Below, piece after piece: positions 36,530 through 44,975 of a DNA stretch of 64,000 nt. A model generated the notes under the pieces. The model worked only from the letters and a program-made list of their open reading frames with translations. It made no database searches and was not told where the DNA came from. The stretch is from Planktothrix tepida PCC 9214 (GTDB lineage: Bacteria; Cyanobacteriota; Cyanobacteriia; Cyanobacteriales; Microcoleaceae). The DNA lies in NCBI RefSeq assembly GCF_900009145.1, contig NZ_LN889802.1:127488-191487 (forward strand). The letters are read 5' to 3'. The first letter of the stretch is position 1; every line of letters starts with the position of its first letter. A program made the translations under genes and the position numbers.

Positions 36530-37680
36530 TGTTGGGTCGTTTGAACTAATCCTTCTTTAAGGGCATCAATCACTTGCTGTTGTTGGTCTGGGGATAATTC
36601 CGGGAACAACGGTAAAGATAAAACTTCCTGACAAACGGCTTCAACACTAGGCAGTTGATGGGGTTGATACCCTAAATTTTGATAAACGGGTTGCTGATGG
36701 AGGGGAATGGGATAGTAAATCATAGAACCAATTCCCTTTTCCTGGAGATAATTTCGCAGGTAATCTCGTGGTTTGAGATCAGAATTTAATCGCTCAGAGG
36801 TTGATAGAACCCTTATGGTGTATTGGTTCCACACACTCTGGCTCCCAGCAATTTCCTGGGGAGTGATGATTTCAGCAAGAGGATAGAGAAATTGGTGATA
36901 TCGTTGGGCGACGGCTTGCCGTTGTTGGTTCCAAGTGTCGAGATACGGCAGTTTGATGCGTAAAATAGCAGCTTGCAAGGCATCCAAACGGCTATTAATC
37001 CCGATGGTGTCTGAACGATAGCGGCTGGCTTGACCGTGTTCTTTAATAATTCTCATGGACTGAGCCAAAGTTGGATCTTGGGTCGTTACAGCCCCCCCAT
37101 CTCCACAAGCTCCTAAATTTTTAGTCGGGAAGAAACTAAAACAGCCAATATGCCCAATACTGCCGACCTTTTGCCCCTGCCAAGTTGCCCCCGTTGCTTG
37201 GGCACAGTCTTCAATCACCGCTAAATGATAGGATTCAGCAATTGCCATTAACCGAGTCATATTGACAGGTTGACCAAATAAATGCACCGGAATAATAGCC
37301 TTGGTTCTTTCGGTAATGGCCTTGGGGATTTGTTCGAGATCGAGATTAAAGGTTTGGGGATCAATATCAACAAATACAGGAGTTGCCCCCACCGCACTAA
37401 TCATTTCTGCTGTGGCGATAAAGGTAAACGGCGTGGTAATGACTTCATCCCCTGGCCCAATATTGAAAGCGCGTAAAGCCAAAAATAAAGCATCGGTTCC
37501 TGAGTTGCAAGCAATGGTTTCTCGGACTCCAATATATTGCCCAAACTCCTGCTCAAAGGCTTCGACGATTGCACCTCCAATATAACGACCCGAAGCCAAG
37601 ACCGCTTGCACCGCTTGGCTGACTTCATCCTGAATTAATTTGTACTGTTGGCTTAAATCAAGGGGAGGGACTGTATTCAC
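36526..37680 (-). CDS. DegT/DnrJ/EryC1/StrS-family sugar aminotransferase
   Basis: This is a 384-residue PLP enzyme. Lys187 in 'FSFFPTKNLGACGDGGAV' should hold PLP and Asp158 in 'VIEDCAQATGA' contacts the pyridine nitrogen. 'NSGTDALFLALRAFNIGPGDEV' forms the phosphate site. The family transfers an amino group to keto-sugar nucleotides for cell-surface polysaccharide or glycolipid synthesis. 'HLFGQPVNMTRLM' favours the nucleotide-sugar branch. No companion dehydratase is near, so the sugar is unknown. A large nested hairpin lies just upstream of the start. Confidence 0.92.
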   Translation of the reverse strand: MNTVPPLDLSQQYKLIQDEVSQAVQAVLASGRYIGGAIVEAFEQEFGQYIGVRETIACNSGTDALFLALRAFNIGPGDEVITTPFTFIATAEMISAVGATPVFVDIDPQTFNLDLEQIPKAITERTKAIIPVHLFGQPVNMTRLMAIAESYHLAVIEDCAQATGATWQGQKVGSIGHIGCFSFFPTKNLGACGDGGAVTTQDPTLAQSMRIIKEHGQASRYRSDTIGINSRLDALQAAILRIKLPYLDTWNQQRQAVAQRYHQFLYPLAEIITPQEIAGSQSVWNQYTIRVLSTSERLNSDLKPRDYLRNYLQEKGIGSMIYYPIPLHQQPVYQNLGYQPHQLPSVEAVCQEVLSLPLFPELSPDQQQQVIDALKEGLVQTTQQ

Positions 37681-37719
37681 GTTTCACACCACCAAGTAAA
37701 ATTTAACTGACGAGGGGGT

Positions 37720-37805
37720 TTGGGGGAGCGATAAGTCCCACACTGAATTTCACGCTCACAAAAAAAATAACCAGAAATCAGTGTGGGTTACATGGACTCC
37801 CCCAA
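37720..37805. repeat. Nested perfect hairpin, possible left end of the tnpB element
   Basis: An outer stem TTGGGGGAG (37720-37728) pairs with CTCCCCCAA (37797-37805). Inside it CCCACACTGA (37737-37746) pairs with TCAGTGTGGG (37778-37787). The structure lies between the divergent aminotransferase and tnpB genes. CCCACAC also opens the right-end hairpin of the tnpB element, so this may be its left end. Alternatively it is a 5'-leader structure of the aminotransferase. Confidence 0.55.
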
Positions 37806-37881
37806 GTTAATTTTGAGCGGTAAATCCCGACAAAATTAACAATAATATGTTAGATTATATCTAAGAGTTTTGAAAGCGATA

Positions 37882-39111
37882 ATGTTTCAAGGGTATAAGT
37901 TCCGAATCTATCCAACACTTGAACAGCAGATTGCCTTAGCCAAAAGCTTTGGTTGTGCAAGATGGTATTGGAATTATGCTCTGAATTTGTGTCAAGGAAC
38001 CTACAAAACAACAGGAAAAGGGTTATCAAGAAAAGCAATTCAAGGATTGTTACCTCAACTGAAGAAGGAATATCCTTGGTTGAAAGAGGCTTACTCCCAA
38101 TGTTTACAAGTTGTCGCTCTTAACTTGTCTGTTGCTTACAAAAATTTCTTTGAAAAACGGGCTAGATTACCTCAATTCAAATCCAAACATGGTAGACAAT
38201 CAATCAGTTATCCTCAAAACGTTAAATTTGAAGGGGATTACCTAAAATTACCGGGTAAGATTGGGTTGATTTATTGTCGTCGTCATCGAGAAATTGAGGC
38301 AACAATCAAAACTGTTACCATCTCAAAGAATCGTGATGGGAAATACTACGCATCCATCTTGGTCGATGATGGCAAGGAAACACCTAACTTGTCAACTAAC
38401 GGGAAAGCAATTGGGATTGATTTAGGATTGACCCACTTTGCGATTACCAGTGATGGAGATAAATATAGTAATCCCAAGCATTTTGTCAAACATCAACAGA
38501 ATTTAAAACGAAAACAACAAAAATTATCTCGTAAACAAAAAGCCAGTAACAGTAGACAAAAGGCACGATTAAAAGTCGCTAAAGTCCACGCTAAAATCGC
38601 TCGTTGCCGAGAAGATTTTCTACACAAGCTATCCCGCAAGATAGTCAACGAAAACGTAGAGACGTGCCATGGCACGTCTGTACTTGCTGTGGAAGATCTG
38701 GGAGTTAAAAATATGGTTAAAAACCATAAGTTAGCTAAAGTAATTAGTGATTGTGGTTGGGGAATGTTTGGCACAATGCTCAAATATAAAGCTGAAAAAG
38801 AAGGGAAAACCTATATCGAAATTGATCGGTTTTTCCCGTCTTCTAAGACTTGTAGCGTCTGTCTAAATCAAGTGGGTAGTTTACCACTGGATATTAGAAG
38901 CTGGACTTGCGAACATTGTCAAACAACTCATGACCGTGATATCAACGCTGCAATCAATATCAAAACTGAAGCCAAGCGGATTTTATCGTTGGGAACCAGC
39001 GATACTGCTAGTCTGAGGGGATGTCAGCCATCAGAAAAAACTTCTGTTTCTTCTGATGCTATCCCCGTTGATGCTAGAAGCCCACACTTACTCGTAGAGA
39101 AGTTTGGGTAG
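37882..39111 (+). CDS. tnpB: TnpB (RNA-guided nuclease of IS200/IS605) with in-frame repeat insertion
   Basis: From ATG 37882 (MFQGYKFRIYPTLEQQIALAK) there are 409 residues; a TTG four codons earlier is less likely. The N-terminal part is the WED/REC-like region, then RuvC motifs: Asp in 'GIDLGLTHFA', Glu in 'LAVEDLGVKNM' and Asp in 'HDRDINAA'. A zinc ribbon lies in 'CSVCLNQVGSLPLDIRSWTCEHC'. All catalytic residues are present. Just before the RuvC-II Glu, residues VETCHGTSV are encoded by a palindromic interspersed repeat (38656-38683); relatives have about seven fewer residues here. The C-terminus (ARSPHLLVEKFG) runs into the right-end hairpin. TnpB is guided by omega-RNA from the element's right end. 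Confidence 0.93.
   Translation: MFQGYKFRIYPTLEQQIALAKSFGCARWYWNYALNLCQGTYKTTGKGLSRKAIQGLLPQLKKEYPWLKEAYSQCLQVVALNLSVAYKNFFEKRARLPQFKSKHGRQSISYPQNVKFEGDYLKLPGKIGLIYCRRHREIEATIKTVTISKNRDGKYYASILVDDGKETPNLSTNGKAIGIDLGLTHFAITSDGDKYSNPKHFVKHQQNLKRKQQKLSRKQKASNSRQKARLKVAKVHAKIARCREDFLHKLSRKIVNENVETCHGTSVLAVEDLGVKNMVKNHKLAKVISDCGWGMFGTMLKYKAEKEGKTYIEIDRFFPSSKTCSVCLNQVGSLPLDIRSWTCEHCQTTHDRDINAAINIKTEAKRILSLGTSDTASLRGCQPSEKTSVSSDAIPVDARSPHLLVEKFG
38656..38683. repeat. Palindromic interspersed repeat, copy c, inside tnpB
   Basis: GTAGAGACGTGCCATGGCAC followed by GTCTGTAC is a 28-bp palindrome with one mismatch. It belongs to the same family as the copies at 13111 and 44917 but lies within coding sequence and keeps the frame open. 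Confidence 0.85.
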
Positions 39112-39116
39112 TTCAC

Positions 39117-39538
39117 TTATTTTCTATAATTTTTTGGGATTAAACTGGTAAAATTGTTAAAGGTTGAATCTGCATCCCAAGAGCGTGCAAGGGTGATCAA
39201 TTCTTCCTGTCGGAGAGTACCTCATTTTTGGTTCACTTTTGGGAAATAGAGGGGCTTTCTATTGATTTTTTTGTATAAGACTGGATTTCAAGTGACTATT
39301 TTACCAAAAAAATACCATTTGCTATCCTCTTTCCCCGAAGAATACAGCCTGAACAATTTGCTATTTGACTCAGCCTGTGAGGTCGGGAACAGTCGTCAAA
39401 ATTTTTTAGTTCCCCTTAGCCTATTTTCTCCGGTTTACGGTGATGGTCAAGAGTGAAACCTGAGTCCCTTCATCAACAGGCCGAAACACCAGATATAGAA
39501 TCTCTGGAAAAATTATCGTTTATTACATCCCTTAACTT
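39117..39538. other. Intergenic gap after tnpB
   Basis: About 420 bp. A 64-codon frame at 39262-39456 has no protein-like features and no ribosome binding site, and I do not call it. No clear repeat or RNA gene is seen. Confidence 0.5.
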
Positions 39539-39889
39539 ATGTCTGAATTTCAGGATTTTCTAAGACGAAAAGTTGCCTACGTTGCTATCGGTGAATTCAA
39601 ACCGGGTAAATTTAAAGAAGCTCAAACATTATTTGAAAAAGCCGTAGCCACTTATAAACAAGGCTTTCAAGGGGCTTACTTACTTCAAGAGCCGGGAACC
39701 GATAAAGGAATTGCCATTATTTTTTGGGAAGATATTGGCGATATGGATGTCTCTGATAATCAAACAGAAGCCTATCAATCTATTATGAATGAAATGGCAA
39801 CTTTATTTGTCAAAGCACCCACGACATCGTTTTATGAAGTGAGCAGTGCTATTCGTTTAGAGCAACTTGCAGAAGCGTTATTGCGATAA
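39539..39889 (+). CDS. Dimeric alpha-beta barrel (ABM-like) protein
   Basis: This is a 116-residue protein. 'VAYVAIGEFKPGKFKEAQTLFEKAVATY' forms a strand and helix, then 'GAYLLQEPGTDKGIAIIFWED' a beta-hairpin, as in the antibiotic biosynthesis monooxygenase (ABM)/stress-responsive dimeric barrel superfamily. Members range from haem-degrading to quinone-forming enzymes, and no specific activity can be assigned. A strong terminator follows at 39946. Confidence 0.7.
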   Translation: MSEFQDFLRRKVAYVAIGEFKPGKFKEAQTLFEKAVATYKQGFQGAYLLQEPGTDKGIAIIFWEDIGDMDVSDNQTEAYQSIMNEMATLFVKAPTTSFYEVSSAIRLEQLAEALLR

Positions 39890-39945
39890 AATTTTTGATC
39901 GGTTTCGACTTTTTAAACCGATTAAAATCTGTGGTAACACACACC

Positions 39946-39968
39946 AAACCCGCGCCTGCGGGTTTTTA
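39946..39968 (+). terminator. Rho-independent terminator
   Basis: The stem AAACCCGC / GCGGGTTT with a four-base loop is followed by further T residues. It lies about 55 bp after the ABM-like gene. Confidence 0.85.
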
Positions 39969-40052
39969 AGATTAAAGATGGGATTTATTAATTGTATAAT
40001 GCCTTATGAATAGCCTACACTGCACTTATACACCCTACAATTGAGGTGAATT

Positions 40053-40706
40053 ATGGAATCAATGATTAAACTTTCGGCCCTGAATACCAGTTTAATCGAA
40101 GTTCGCTTAATTGAAGGTCGAGATCAAGCTTATATTACTGTTAATGAACATTATTTTTCTTGGGTAACGGGGACAAAAATTAATATTTCTTCTGCGTTAC
40201 AAGAAGGAGTTAATTTATTAAACTTAATGATTAAGACCTATCCGCTTATAGAACGAATCCGCAGAGGGTTATTTAATCAAGATTGGTGTGGACGTTTTGA
40301 ACTTTATATTGATGGAAAATTACGAGGAACTTATAATCAAAGTGGCGGTGTGATTCTCGGTTCCCGTGAATATACCGTTGCTCAAATTGAACTCAATATT
40401 GATATTGATCATAGCAAAAATAATCCTGATCAGCCTGACAAAGAACTTTTAAAAATTATTAGTCGTTTAGAAAATATTCCAGGGATGACCTCAGCTAATT
40501 CTAAAGATGTTCAATATTCTACTCCTTATATTCTTCTAAAGAATAAATTTAAAATTAATATTTGGAAAAACTTGGCAGGGGTTGATCATGTTTTTGTCCT
40601 TGATTCTTCAGGAAATTGTTGTTTTGCGGGTTATGTGGGATGGATTCATGCTCAAAAATTCTATCAAACGTTACAGCAAATTCGGAATGATTACTCTAAT
40701 ATTTAA
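40053..40706 (+). CDS. Hypothetical protein
   Basis: This is a 217-residue soluble protein (MESMIKLSALNTSLIEVRLI). It is rich in beta-strand patterns, with 'RFELYIDGKLRGTYNQSGGVILGSREYTVAQIELNI' in the middle and 'DHVFVLDSSGNCCFAGYVGWIHAQKFYQTL' near the end. No recognised motif, signal peptide or membrane helix is present. The codon pattern and composition match neighbouring genes, so it is probably real. It is followed by a HIP1 site and then the methyltransferase gene 126 bp on. Confidence 0.65.
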   Translation: MESMIKLSALNTSLIEVRLIEGRDQAYITVNEHYFSWVTGTKINISSALQEGVNLLNLMIKTYPLIERIRRGLFNQDWCGRFELYIDGKLRGTYNQSGGVILGSREYTVAQIELNIDIDHSKNNPDQPDKELLKIISRLENIPGMTSANSKDVQYSTPYILLKNKFKINIWKNLAGVDHVFVLDSSGNCCFAGYVGWIHAQKFYQTLQQIRNDYSNI

Positions 40707-40832
40707 TAAGCGATCGCCTTTAATCTCATCTAATCCCAGAACCAATCTCAACCCAAAGTTGCAATTTTTAAGCAAAATATTACAATACTTAATAAGACAG
40801 AAAAACCCGTTACATCTATCTCATCTTGAACC

Positions 40833-41894
40833 ATGACTGACCCACTCACCAAATTAACCTACCAAGCATTTCAGCAGGGAAAAAGCTATTTTAGCGTAGC
40901 TCATAGTACCCTAACCCATCAACTGCTGAACTGGATTAATCCCATTTCTCCTGAGCGGAAAACCGAACCCCTGAGTCCTGAAATTCTGTTAAAAATCCGA
41001 CAGTTGTTGAATGAAATTATCGAAACAGACTGGAAAGATGCTGAAAAAGGGGTGTATCCCGTTTCTATTTTATTTGATAATCCCTGGGAGGATTTCTTTC
41101 ATTACTATCCGAGCATTTTATTAGAGCTACCTGAACGCAGAAAACGGGCAAATCAAAAACAACATCAAGATTTTTCTGCTAATATTGATATAGAAGGATA
41201 TCCGAGTTATTATGTGCAGAACTTCCATCATCAAACCGATGGATATTTGAGTGAGATGTCCGCAAATTTATACGATTTGCAGGTAGAAATTTTATTTTAT
41301 GGGGGTGCAGATGCCATGCGTCGCCGGGTTCTTGCCCCTTTAAAAACAGGATTAAACGCATTTAATGATATTCCTGAAAAACAAATTCGAGTGTTAGATG
41401 TTGCCTGTGGAACAGGTCGAACCCTGAAAAATATTCGGGCGATGTTACCCAAAGCTTCCTTATTTGGTGTGGATTTATCTCCGGCTTATTTACGAAAAGC
41501 CAATCAACTTTTATCGGAAATTCCCCAAGAGTTACCCCAACTCATTCAAGCCAATGCTGAAGAGTTACCCTTTTGTGATGATTTCTTTCATGGTGTTACC
41601 TCCGTTTTTTTATTCCATGAATTACCCGCTAATGTTCGTCAAAAGGTAATCGATGAATGTTTCCGAATCATCAAACCCGGAGGCATTTTTATTATTTGTG
41701 ATTCTATGCAAATTTCGGATTATCCCGATTTGACACCCCTAATGGAAAACTTTCCTAAAACCTTGCATGAACCCTATTATAATCATTATATTAGGGATGA
41801 TTTAGTCGAACGTTTGGAAAAGGCAGGATTCCAAAATATTACCACTCAAAACCATTTTGCCAGTAAATATTGGATTGCCCATAAATCGGTTTAA
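40833..41894 (+). CDS. Class I SAM-dependent methyltransferase
   Basis: This is a 353-residue protein. The SAM-binding motif I is 'IRVLDVACGTGRTLKNIRAM', followed by 'LFGVDLSPAYLRKANQLL' and 'ELPFCDDFFHGVTSVFLFHELP', with 'CFRIIKPGGIFIICDSMQ' as the post-motif. The N-terminal 150 residues are a family-specific helical extension ('KLTYQAFQQGKSYFSVAHSTLTHQLLNWI') seen in cyanobacterial methyltransferases. The substrate is not apparent. It may be transcribed with the following YbjN-like gene, 99 bp downstream. Confidence 0.85.
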   Translation: MTDPLTKLTYQAFQQGKSYFSVAHSTLTHQLLNWINPISPERKTEPLSPEILLKIRQLLNEIIETDWKDAEKGVYPVSILFDNPWEDFFHYYPSILLELPERRKRANQKQHQDFSANIDIEGYPSYYVQNFHHQTDGYLSEMSANLYDLQVEILFYGGADAMRRRVLAPLKTGLNAFNDIPEKQIRVLDVACGTGRTLKNIRAMLPKASLFGVDLSPAYLRKANQLLSEIPQELPQLIQANAEELPFCDDFFHGVTSVFLFHELPANVRQKVIDECFRIIKPGGIFIICDSMQISDYPDLTPLMENFPKTLHEPYYNHYIRDDLVERLEKAGFQNITTQNHFASKYWIAHKSV

Positions 41895-41993
41895 AGGTGG
41901 AGTTGACACAACCCTTTTGACTTCACCTAACCCTCTCCTTAGCAAGGGGAGGGCGATTTAGGATACAATTTAACTAAACGCGAGTAACAGTTT

Positions 41994-42470
41994 ATGACAA
42001 GTACAGAACAAGCCCCGTTAACCACTGAAACGAACGACGAACTGATTGAAGATGCCATGGCGACCGTCAAACCGTCAGACGAAATTGAAGCGGTTCTCGC
42101 TGGGTTAGCTGAAGACCAAAAGGTGATGGTAGCAACGTCCGAAGCGGGTAAGGTTTGGCAGTTTGAATATGGGAGTGTCGAAGTGTTTGTCCAACTCACC
42201 GGAGAAACCGATGAAGACACCCTCAGAGTTTGGGCCTCTGTACTGAAATTCCCAGTGAAAAACGAAGACCAGTTAATGCGAAGATTATTAGAAATGAACT
42301 GGTTATCAACTTTAGAATCCCATTTTGCCATTGTTAATGATCAAGTTGTGGTTTTATCCAGTCGGACATTAGCGGATATTTCTGCGAGTGAAATCTCTCG
42401 AATTATTACGATTGTAGCGACGGTTGCTGATAATAACGATGATCAATTACAAGCGGAATTCGGAGTCTAA
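41994..42470 (+). CDS. YbjN-domain protein
   Basis: This is a 158-residue soluble protein. The fold pattern 'KVWQFEYGSVEVFVQLTGETDEDTLRVWASVLKFPVKNEDQLMRRLLEMNW' is typical of YbjN / type III secretion chaperone-like proteins, with strands, then helices, then 'FAIVNDQVVVLSSRTLADIS'. In cyanobacteria these small acidic proteins are stable-fold chaperone-like factors of unclear role. The 3' end overlaps the next gene's start, indicating an operon. Confidence 0.75.
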   Translation: MTSTEQAPLTTETNDELIEDAMATVKPSDEIEAVLAGLAEDQKVMVATSEAGKVWQFEYGSVEVFVQLTGETDEDTLRVWASVLKFPVKNEDQLMRRLLEMNWLSTLESHFAIVNDQVVVLSSRTLADISASEISRIITIVATVADNNDDQLQAEFGV

Positions 42471-43224
42471 AGTTTGGCGTTTAATTCCCGTATTGAAGGC
42501 ATCGGGACATCTGCAAATGGCAATTGACCATTGGTTATTTCAACAACATCAGCAAGGTCAACATCCCTCGACTTTGCGGTTTTATGTGTGGGAAACGGCA
42601 ACGATTTCTTTAGGCTATCATCAAAAAAAATGGCCGCAACATTGGCAACAATTAACCTGGGAAAATCAACCGTTACCCTTAGTCAGACGTCCAACGGGAG
42701 GCAGGGCTGTTTTACATCAGGGAGATTTAACCTATGGGGTGATTACCTCTGGATTGCCCGAAAATCGCAAGGTAGCTTATGAAATATTATGCCAATTTTT
42801 AATCGAAGGATGGCGATCGCTCGGCATTGAACTACATTATGGTTGTGGGGGACGAGGATACATTCACAACCCGAACTGTTTCGCCACTGCCACTAGCACC
42901 GATTTAGTCTTATCCGATGGCATCAAATTAATTGGGAGCGCTCAACTGAGGGGGAATGGAACCATTTTACAACACGGGTCAATCCGGTTAACCCCCGATG
43001 CAGAATTATTTCGTCAAGTATTTGGTTTGGAAATGCCTACACCCACTTTAACCTCAGTCGCTTCACCAGATAGCTTAATTCCAACGGTTATCGAAGCTTT
43101 AGCGATGGCGGCTAGTCGTTGTTTTGGGGTGGAATGGGTAATAGAACCCCTTTCGGATCTGGAATTAGAGACAATTGTACAGCAGTATTCAACCTCTTGG
43201 AAAGTTAGCCCCCAGGTAGTTTAA
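42439..43224 (+). CDS. Lipoate/biotin-protein ligase family protein
   Basis: From ATG 42439 (MINYKRNSESKVWRLIP) there are 261 residues, overlapping the YbjN-like gene by about 32 bp. The BPL/LplA fold is seen in 'QMAIDHWLFQQHQQG', 'LRFYVWETATISLGYHQ', 'LVRRPTGGRAVLHQGDLTYGVI' (the RRxxGG lipoyl-binding loop) and 'KLIGSAQLRGNGTILQHGSI'. Its closest kin are cyanobacterial lipoate ligase/octanoyltransferase-like proteins. The substrate is lipoate or octanoate on lipoyl domains; the exact specificity is unknown. The gene stops five bp before the start of a defective IS605-like element. Confidence 0.85.
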   Translation: MINYKRNSESKVWRLIPVLKASGHLQMAIDHWLFQQHQQGQHPSTLRFYVWETATISLGYHQKKWPQHWQQLTWENQPLPLVRRPTGGRAVLHQGDLTYGVITSGLPENRKVAYEILCQFLIEGWRSLGIELHYGCGGRGYIHNPNCFATATSTDLVLSDGIKLIGSAQLRGNGTILQHGSIRLTPDAELFRQVFGLEMPTPTLTSVASPDSLIPTVIEALAMAASRCFGVEWVIEPLSDLELETIVQQYSTSWKVSPQVV

Positions 43225-43228
43225 AATC

Positions 43229-43624
43229 ATCGAAAATTTTGGGTAGAAACCCCTAACTTCTAGTTAGGCTTTGCATTAATTTGAACTAGGATTAGAATAA
43301 TTAAAGCCACGATGACCTTAATTGACGGGTGAGATTCCCAGTGGTGGGACGCTCTAGTTAAAGGGCGTTTAACCGAAATGGTTGAACCGGTGTTGACACT
43401 CTAGTTCTAGCCCCCACAAGCAGAAACGATTAAGCGAGTGAGTGAAAAACGACTTAAAAGTAGGCTCAGACCCTTCGGGGCGAGAGAGTAGAGGCAATTG
43501 GCATCGCCTGTCGCACGACACTAGAACACGCCTAAGAAGGGTTTTGGGAGTTGTGGTTCGAGCAATGACCATCGGGTTATCTCCTTCTAAAGAATCCTCG
43601 CACTTATAGGGCGAGGTGTGTCAA
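43229..43624. mobile_element. 396-bp IS200/IS605-type derivative with both ends, no intact tnpB
   Basis: The left end ATCGAAAATTTTGGGT is identical to the left end of the intact tnpB element at 46386, followed in both by a CCCC hairpin. The right end has a GAATCC-flanked stem CCTCGC / GCGAGG (43596-43616) and ends TGTCAA, like the element ending at 50535. In between are about 320 bp with several stops in all frames, but the last 75 bp keep a tnpB-like tail frame. It looks like a deletion derivative that may still make an omega-RNA-like transcript. It lies between the ligase gene and ispH. Confidence 0.7.
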
Positions 43625-43660
43625 TAATAACAAACGCATCTGAGTTAAAGATAAAAAAAG

Positions 43661-44869
43661 ATGGATACAAAAGCATTTAGACGTTCATTACAACAGTCAG
43701 AAAGCTATCATCGTAAGGGCTTTGGTCATGAAGAAGAAGTGGCGAATGTCATGCAATCTGCTTATCAAAGTTCTTTAATTCAAGAAATTCGAGACAATAA
43801 CTATATTATTAAACGCGGTAATGTTACCATTAAAATGGCTCAATCTTTTGGGTTTTGTTGGGGTGTAGAACGAGCGGTGGCAATGGCCTATGAAACTCGC
43901 CAGCATTTCCCCACCGAAAATATTTGGATTACCAATGAAATTATTCATAATCCTTCTGTAAATCAACATTTACAGGATATGAAAGTTGAGTTTATTCCGG
44001 TAGAAAATGGGAATAAGGATTTTTCAGTGGTCAATTCTGGGGATGTGGTGATATTACCCGCTTTTGGGGCAAGTGTTCAAGAAATGCAAATCTTGAATGA
44101 AAAAGGCTGTAAAATTGTCGATACAACTTGCCCTTGGGTTTCTAAAGTTTGGAATACCGTTGAGAAACATAAAAAGAGAGATTACACCTCAATTATTCAT
44201 GGAAAATATAGCCATGAAGAAACCGTCGCCACCAGTTCTTTTGCAGATAAATATTTAATTGTTTTGAATTATAAAGAAGCAGAATATGTCTCGAATTATA
44301 TTCTGAATGGGGGCAACCGTGAGGAGTTTTTAGCAAAATTTAGTCGTGCTTGTTCCGAAGGTTTTGATCCCGACCAAGATTTAGTCCAAATTGGTATTGC
44401 TAACCAAACAACAATGTTAAAAAGTGAAACCGAACAAATCGGAAAACTTTTAGAACATACGATGATGAAAAAATATGGCCCCGATAACTTAAATCAACAT
44501 TTCCAAAGTTTTAATACCATTTGTGATGCGACCCAAGAACGCCAAGATGCAATGATTGGTATATTAGATGACCCCTTGGATTTAATGGTGGTTATCGGTG
44601 GATTTAATTCTTCTAATACGACCCATTTACAAGAAATGTCTGTCGAAAAAGGAATTCCATCTTATCATATTGATTGTTCAGAACGCATTTTAACTGATAA
44701 TCGTATTGAACATAAACCGTTAGGAAAGCTTTTAGAAATTCAAGAAAATTGGCTTCCAGAGGGTGAAATTTTAGTTGGAATTACGTCTGGTGCGTCTACT
44801 CCTGATAAAGTCGTTGAAGAAGTCATTGAAAAGATTTTTGCCCAGCAACTTTCTAGTGTTCAGGGTTAA
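43661..44869 (+). CDS. ispH: 4-hydroxy-3-methylbut-2-enyl diphosphate reductase
   Basis: This is a 402-residue iron-sulphur enzyme, the last step of the MEP isoprenoid pathway, giving IPP and DMAPP. The three cluster cysteines are C66 in '[10 protein letters not shown]', C157 in '[11 protein letters not shown]' and C288 in '[14 protein letters not shown]'. '[14 protein letters not shown]' carries the catalytic Thr/Glu region. Cyanobacterial and plastid IspH have an N-terminal extension of about 45-55 residues, present here ([22 protein letters not shown]). The start is preceded by a 400-bp IS-derived segment. Confidence 0.97.
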   Translation: MDTKAFRRSLQQSESYHRKGFGHEEEVANVMQSAYQSSLIQEIRDNNYIIKRGNVTIKMAQSFGFCWGVERAVAMAYETRQHFPTENIWITNEIIHNPSVNQHLQDMKVEFIPVENGNKDFSVVNSGDVVILPAFGASVQEMQILNEKGCKIVDTTCPWVSKVWNTVEKHKKRDYTSIIHGKYSHEETVATSSFADKYLIVLNYKEAEYVSNYILNGGNREEFLAKFSRACSEGFDPDQDLVQIGIANQTTMLKSETEQIGKLLEHTMMKKYGPDNLNQHFQSFNTICDATQERQDAMIGILDDPLDLMVVIGGFNSSNTTHLQEMSVEKGIPSYHIDCSERILTDNRIEHKPLGKLLEIQENWLPEGEILVGITSGASTPDKVVEEVIEKIFAQQLSSVQG

Positions 44870-44916
44870 ACCTTAACAATAGTAATTCTTAAATGTTTGC
44901 TACGCATTCCTATCCT

Positions 44917-44960
44917 GTAGAGACGTGCCATGGCGCGTCTCTACATAGCGCGTCTCTACT
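44917..44960. repeat. Palindromic interspersed repeat, copy d, with partial second copy
   Basis: GTAGAGACGTGCCATGGC with CGTCTCTAC completing the palindrome (44917-44944) is followed directly by a truncated right arm, ATAGCGCGTCTCTACT (44945-44960). It separates the convergent ispH and aldehyde dehydrogenase genes. Confidence 0.8.
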
Positions 44961-44975
44961 AGACCATAGTTTCGA

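Larger units (their letters stand above)
37720..39116 (+). mobile_element. IS200/IS605-type element with solo tnpB (left end uncertain)
   Basis: The right end has a hairpin, CCCACACTT (39081-39089) with AAGTTTGGG (39100-39108), then TAGTTCAC ending near 39116, typical of IS200/IS605 right ends. The left border is inferred from the hairpin at 37720. No tnpA is present. The sequence just past 39116 would be the guide part of the omega-RNA. Confidence 0.6.

Noticed and set aside
39262-39456. 64-codon plus-strand frame after tnpB
   Set aside because: No ribosome binding site, no recognisable composition and no neighbour logic.
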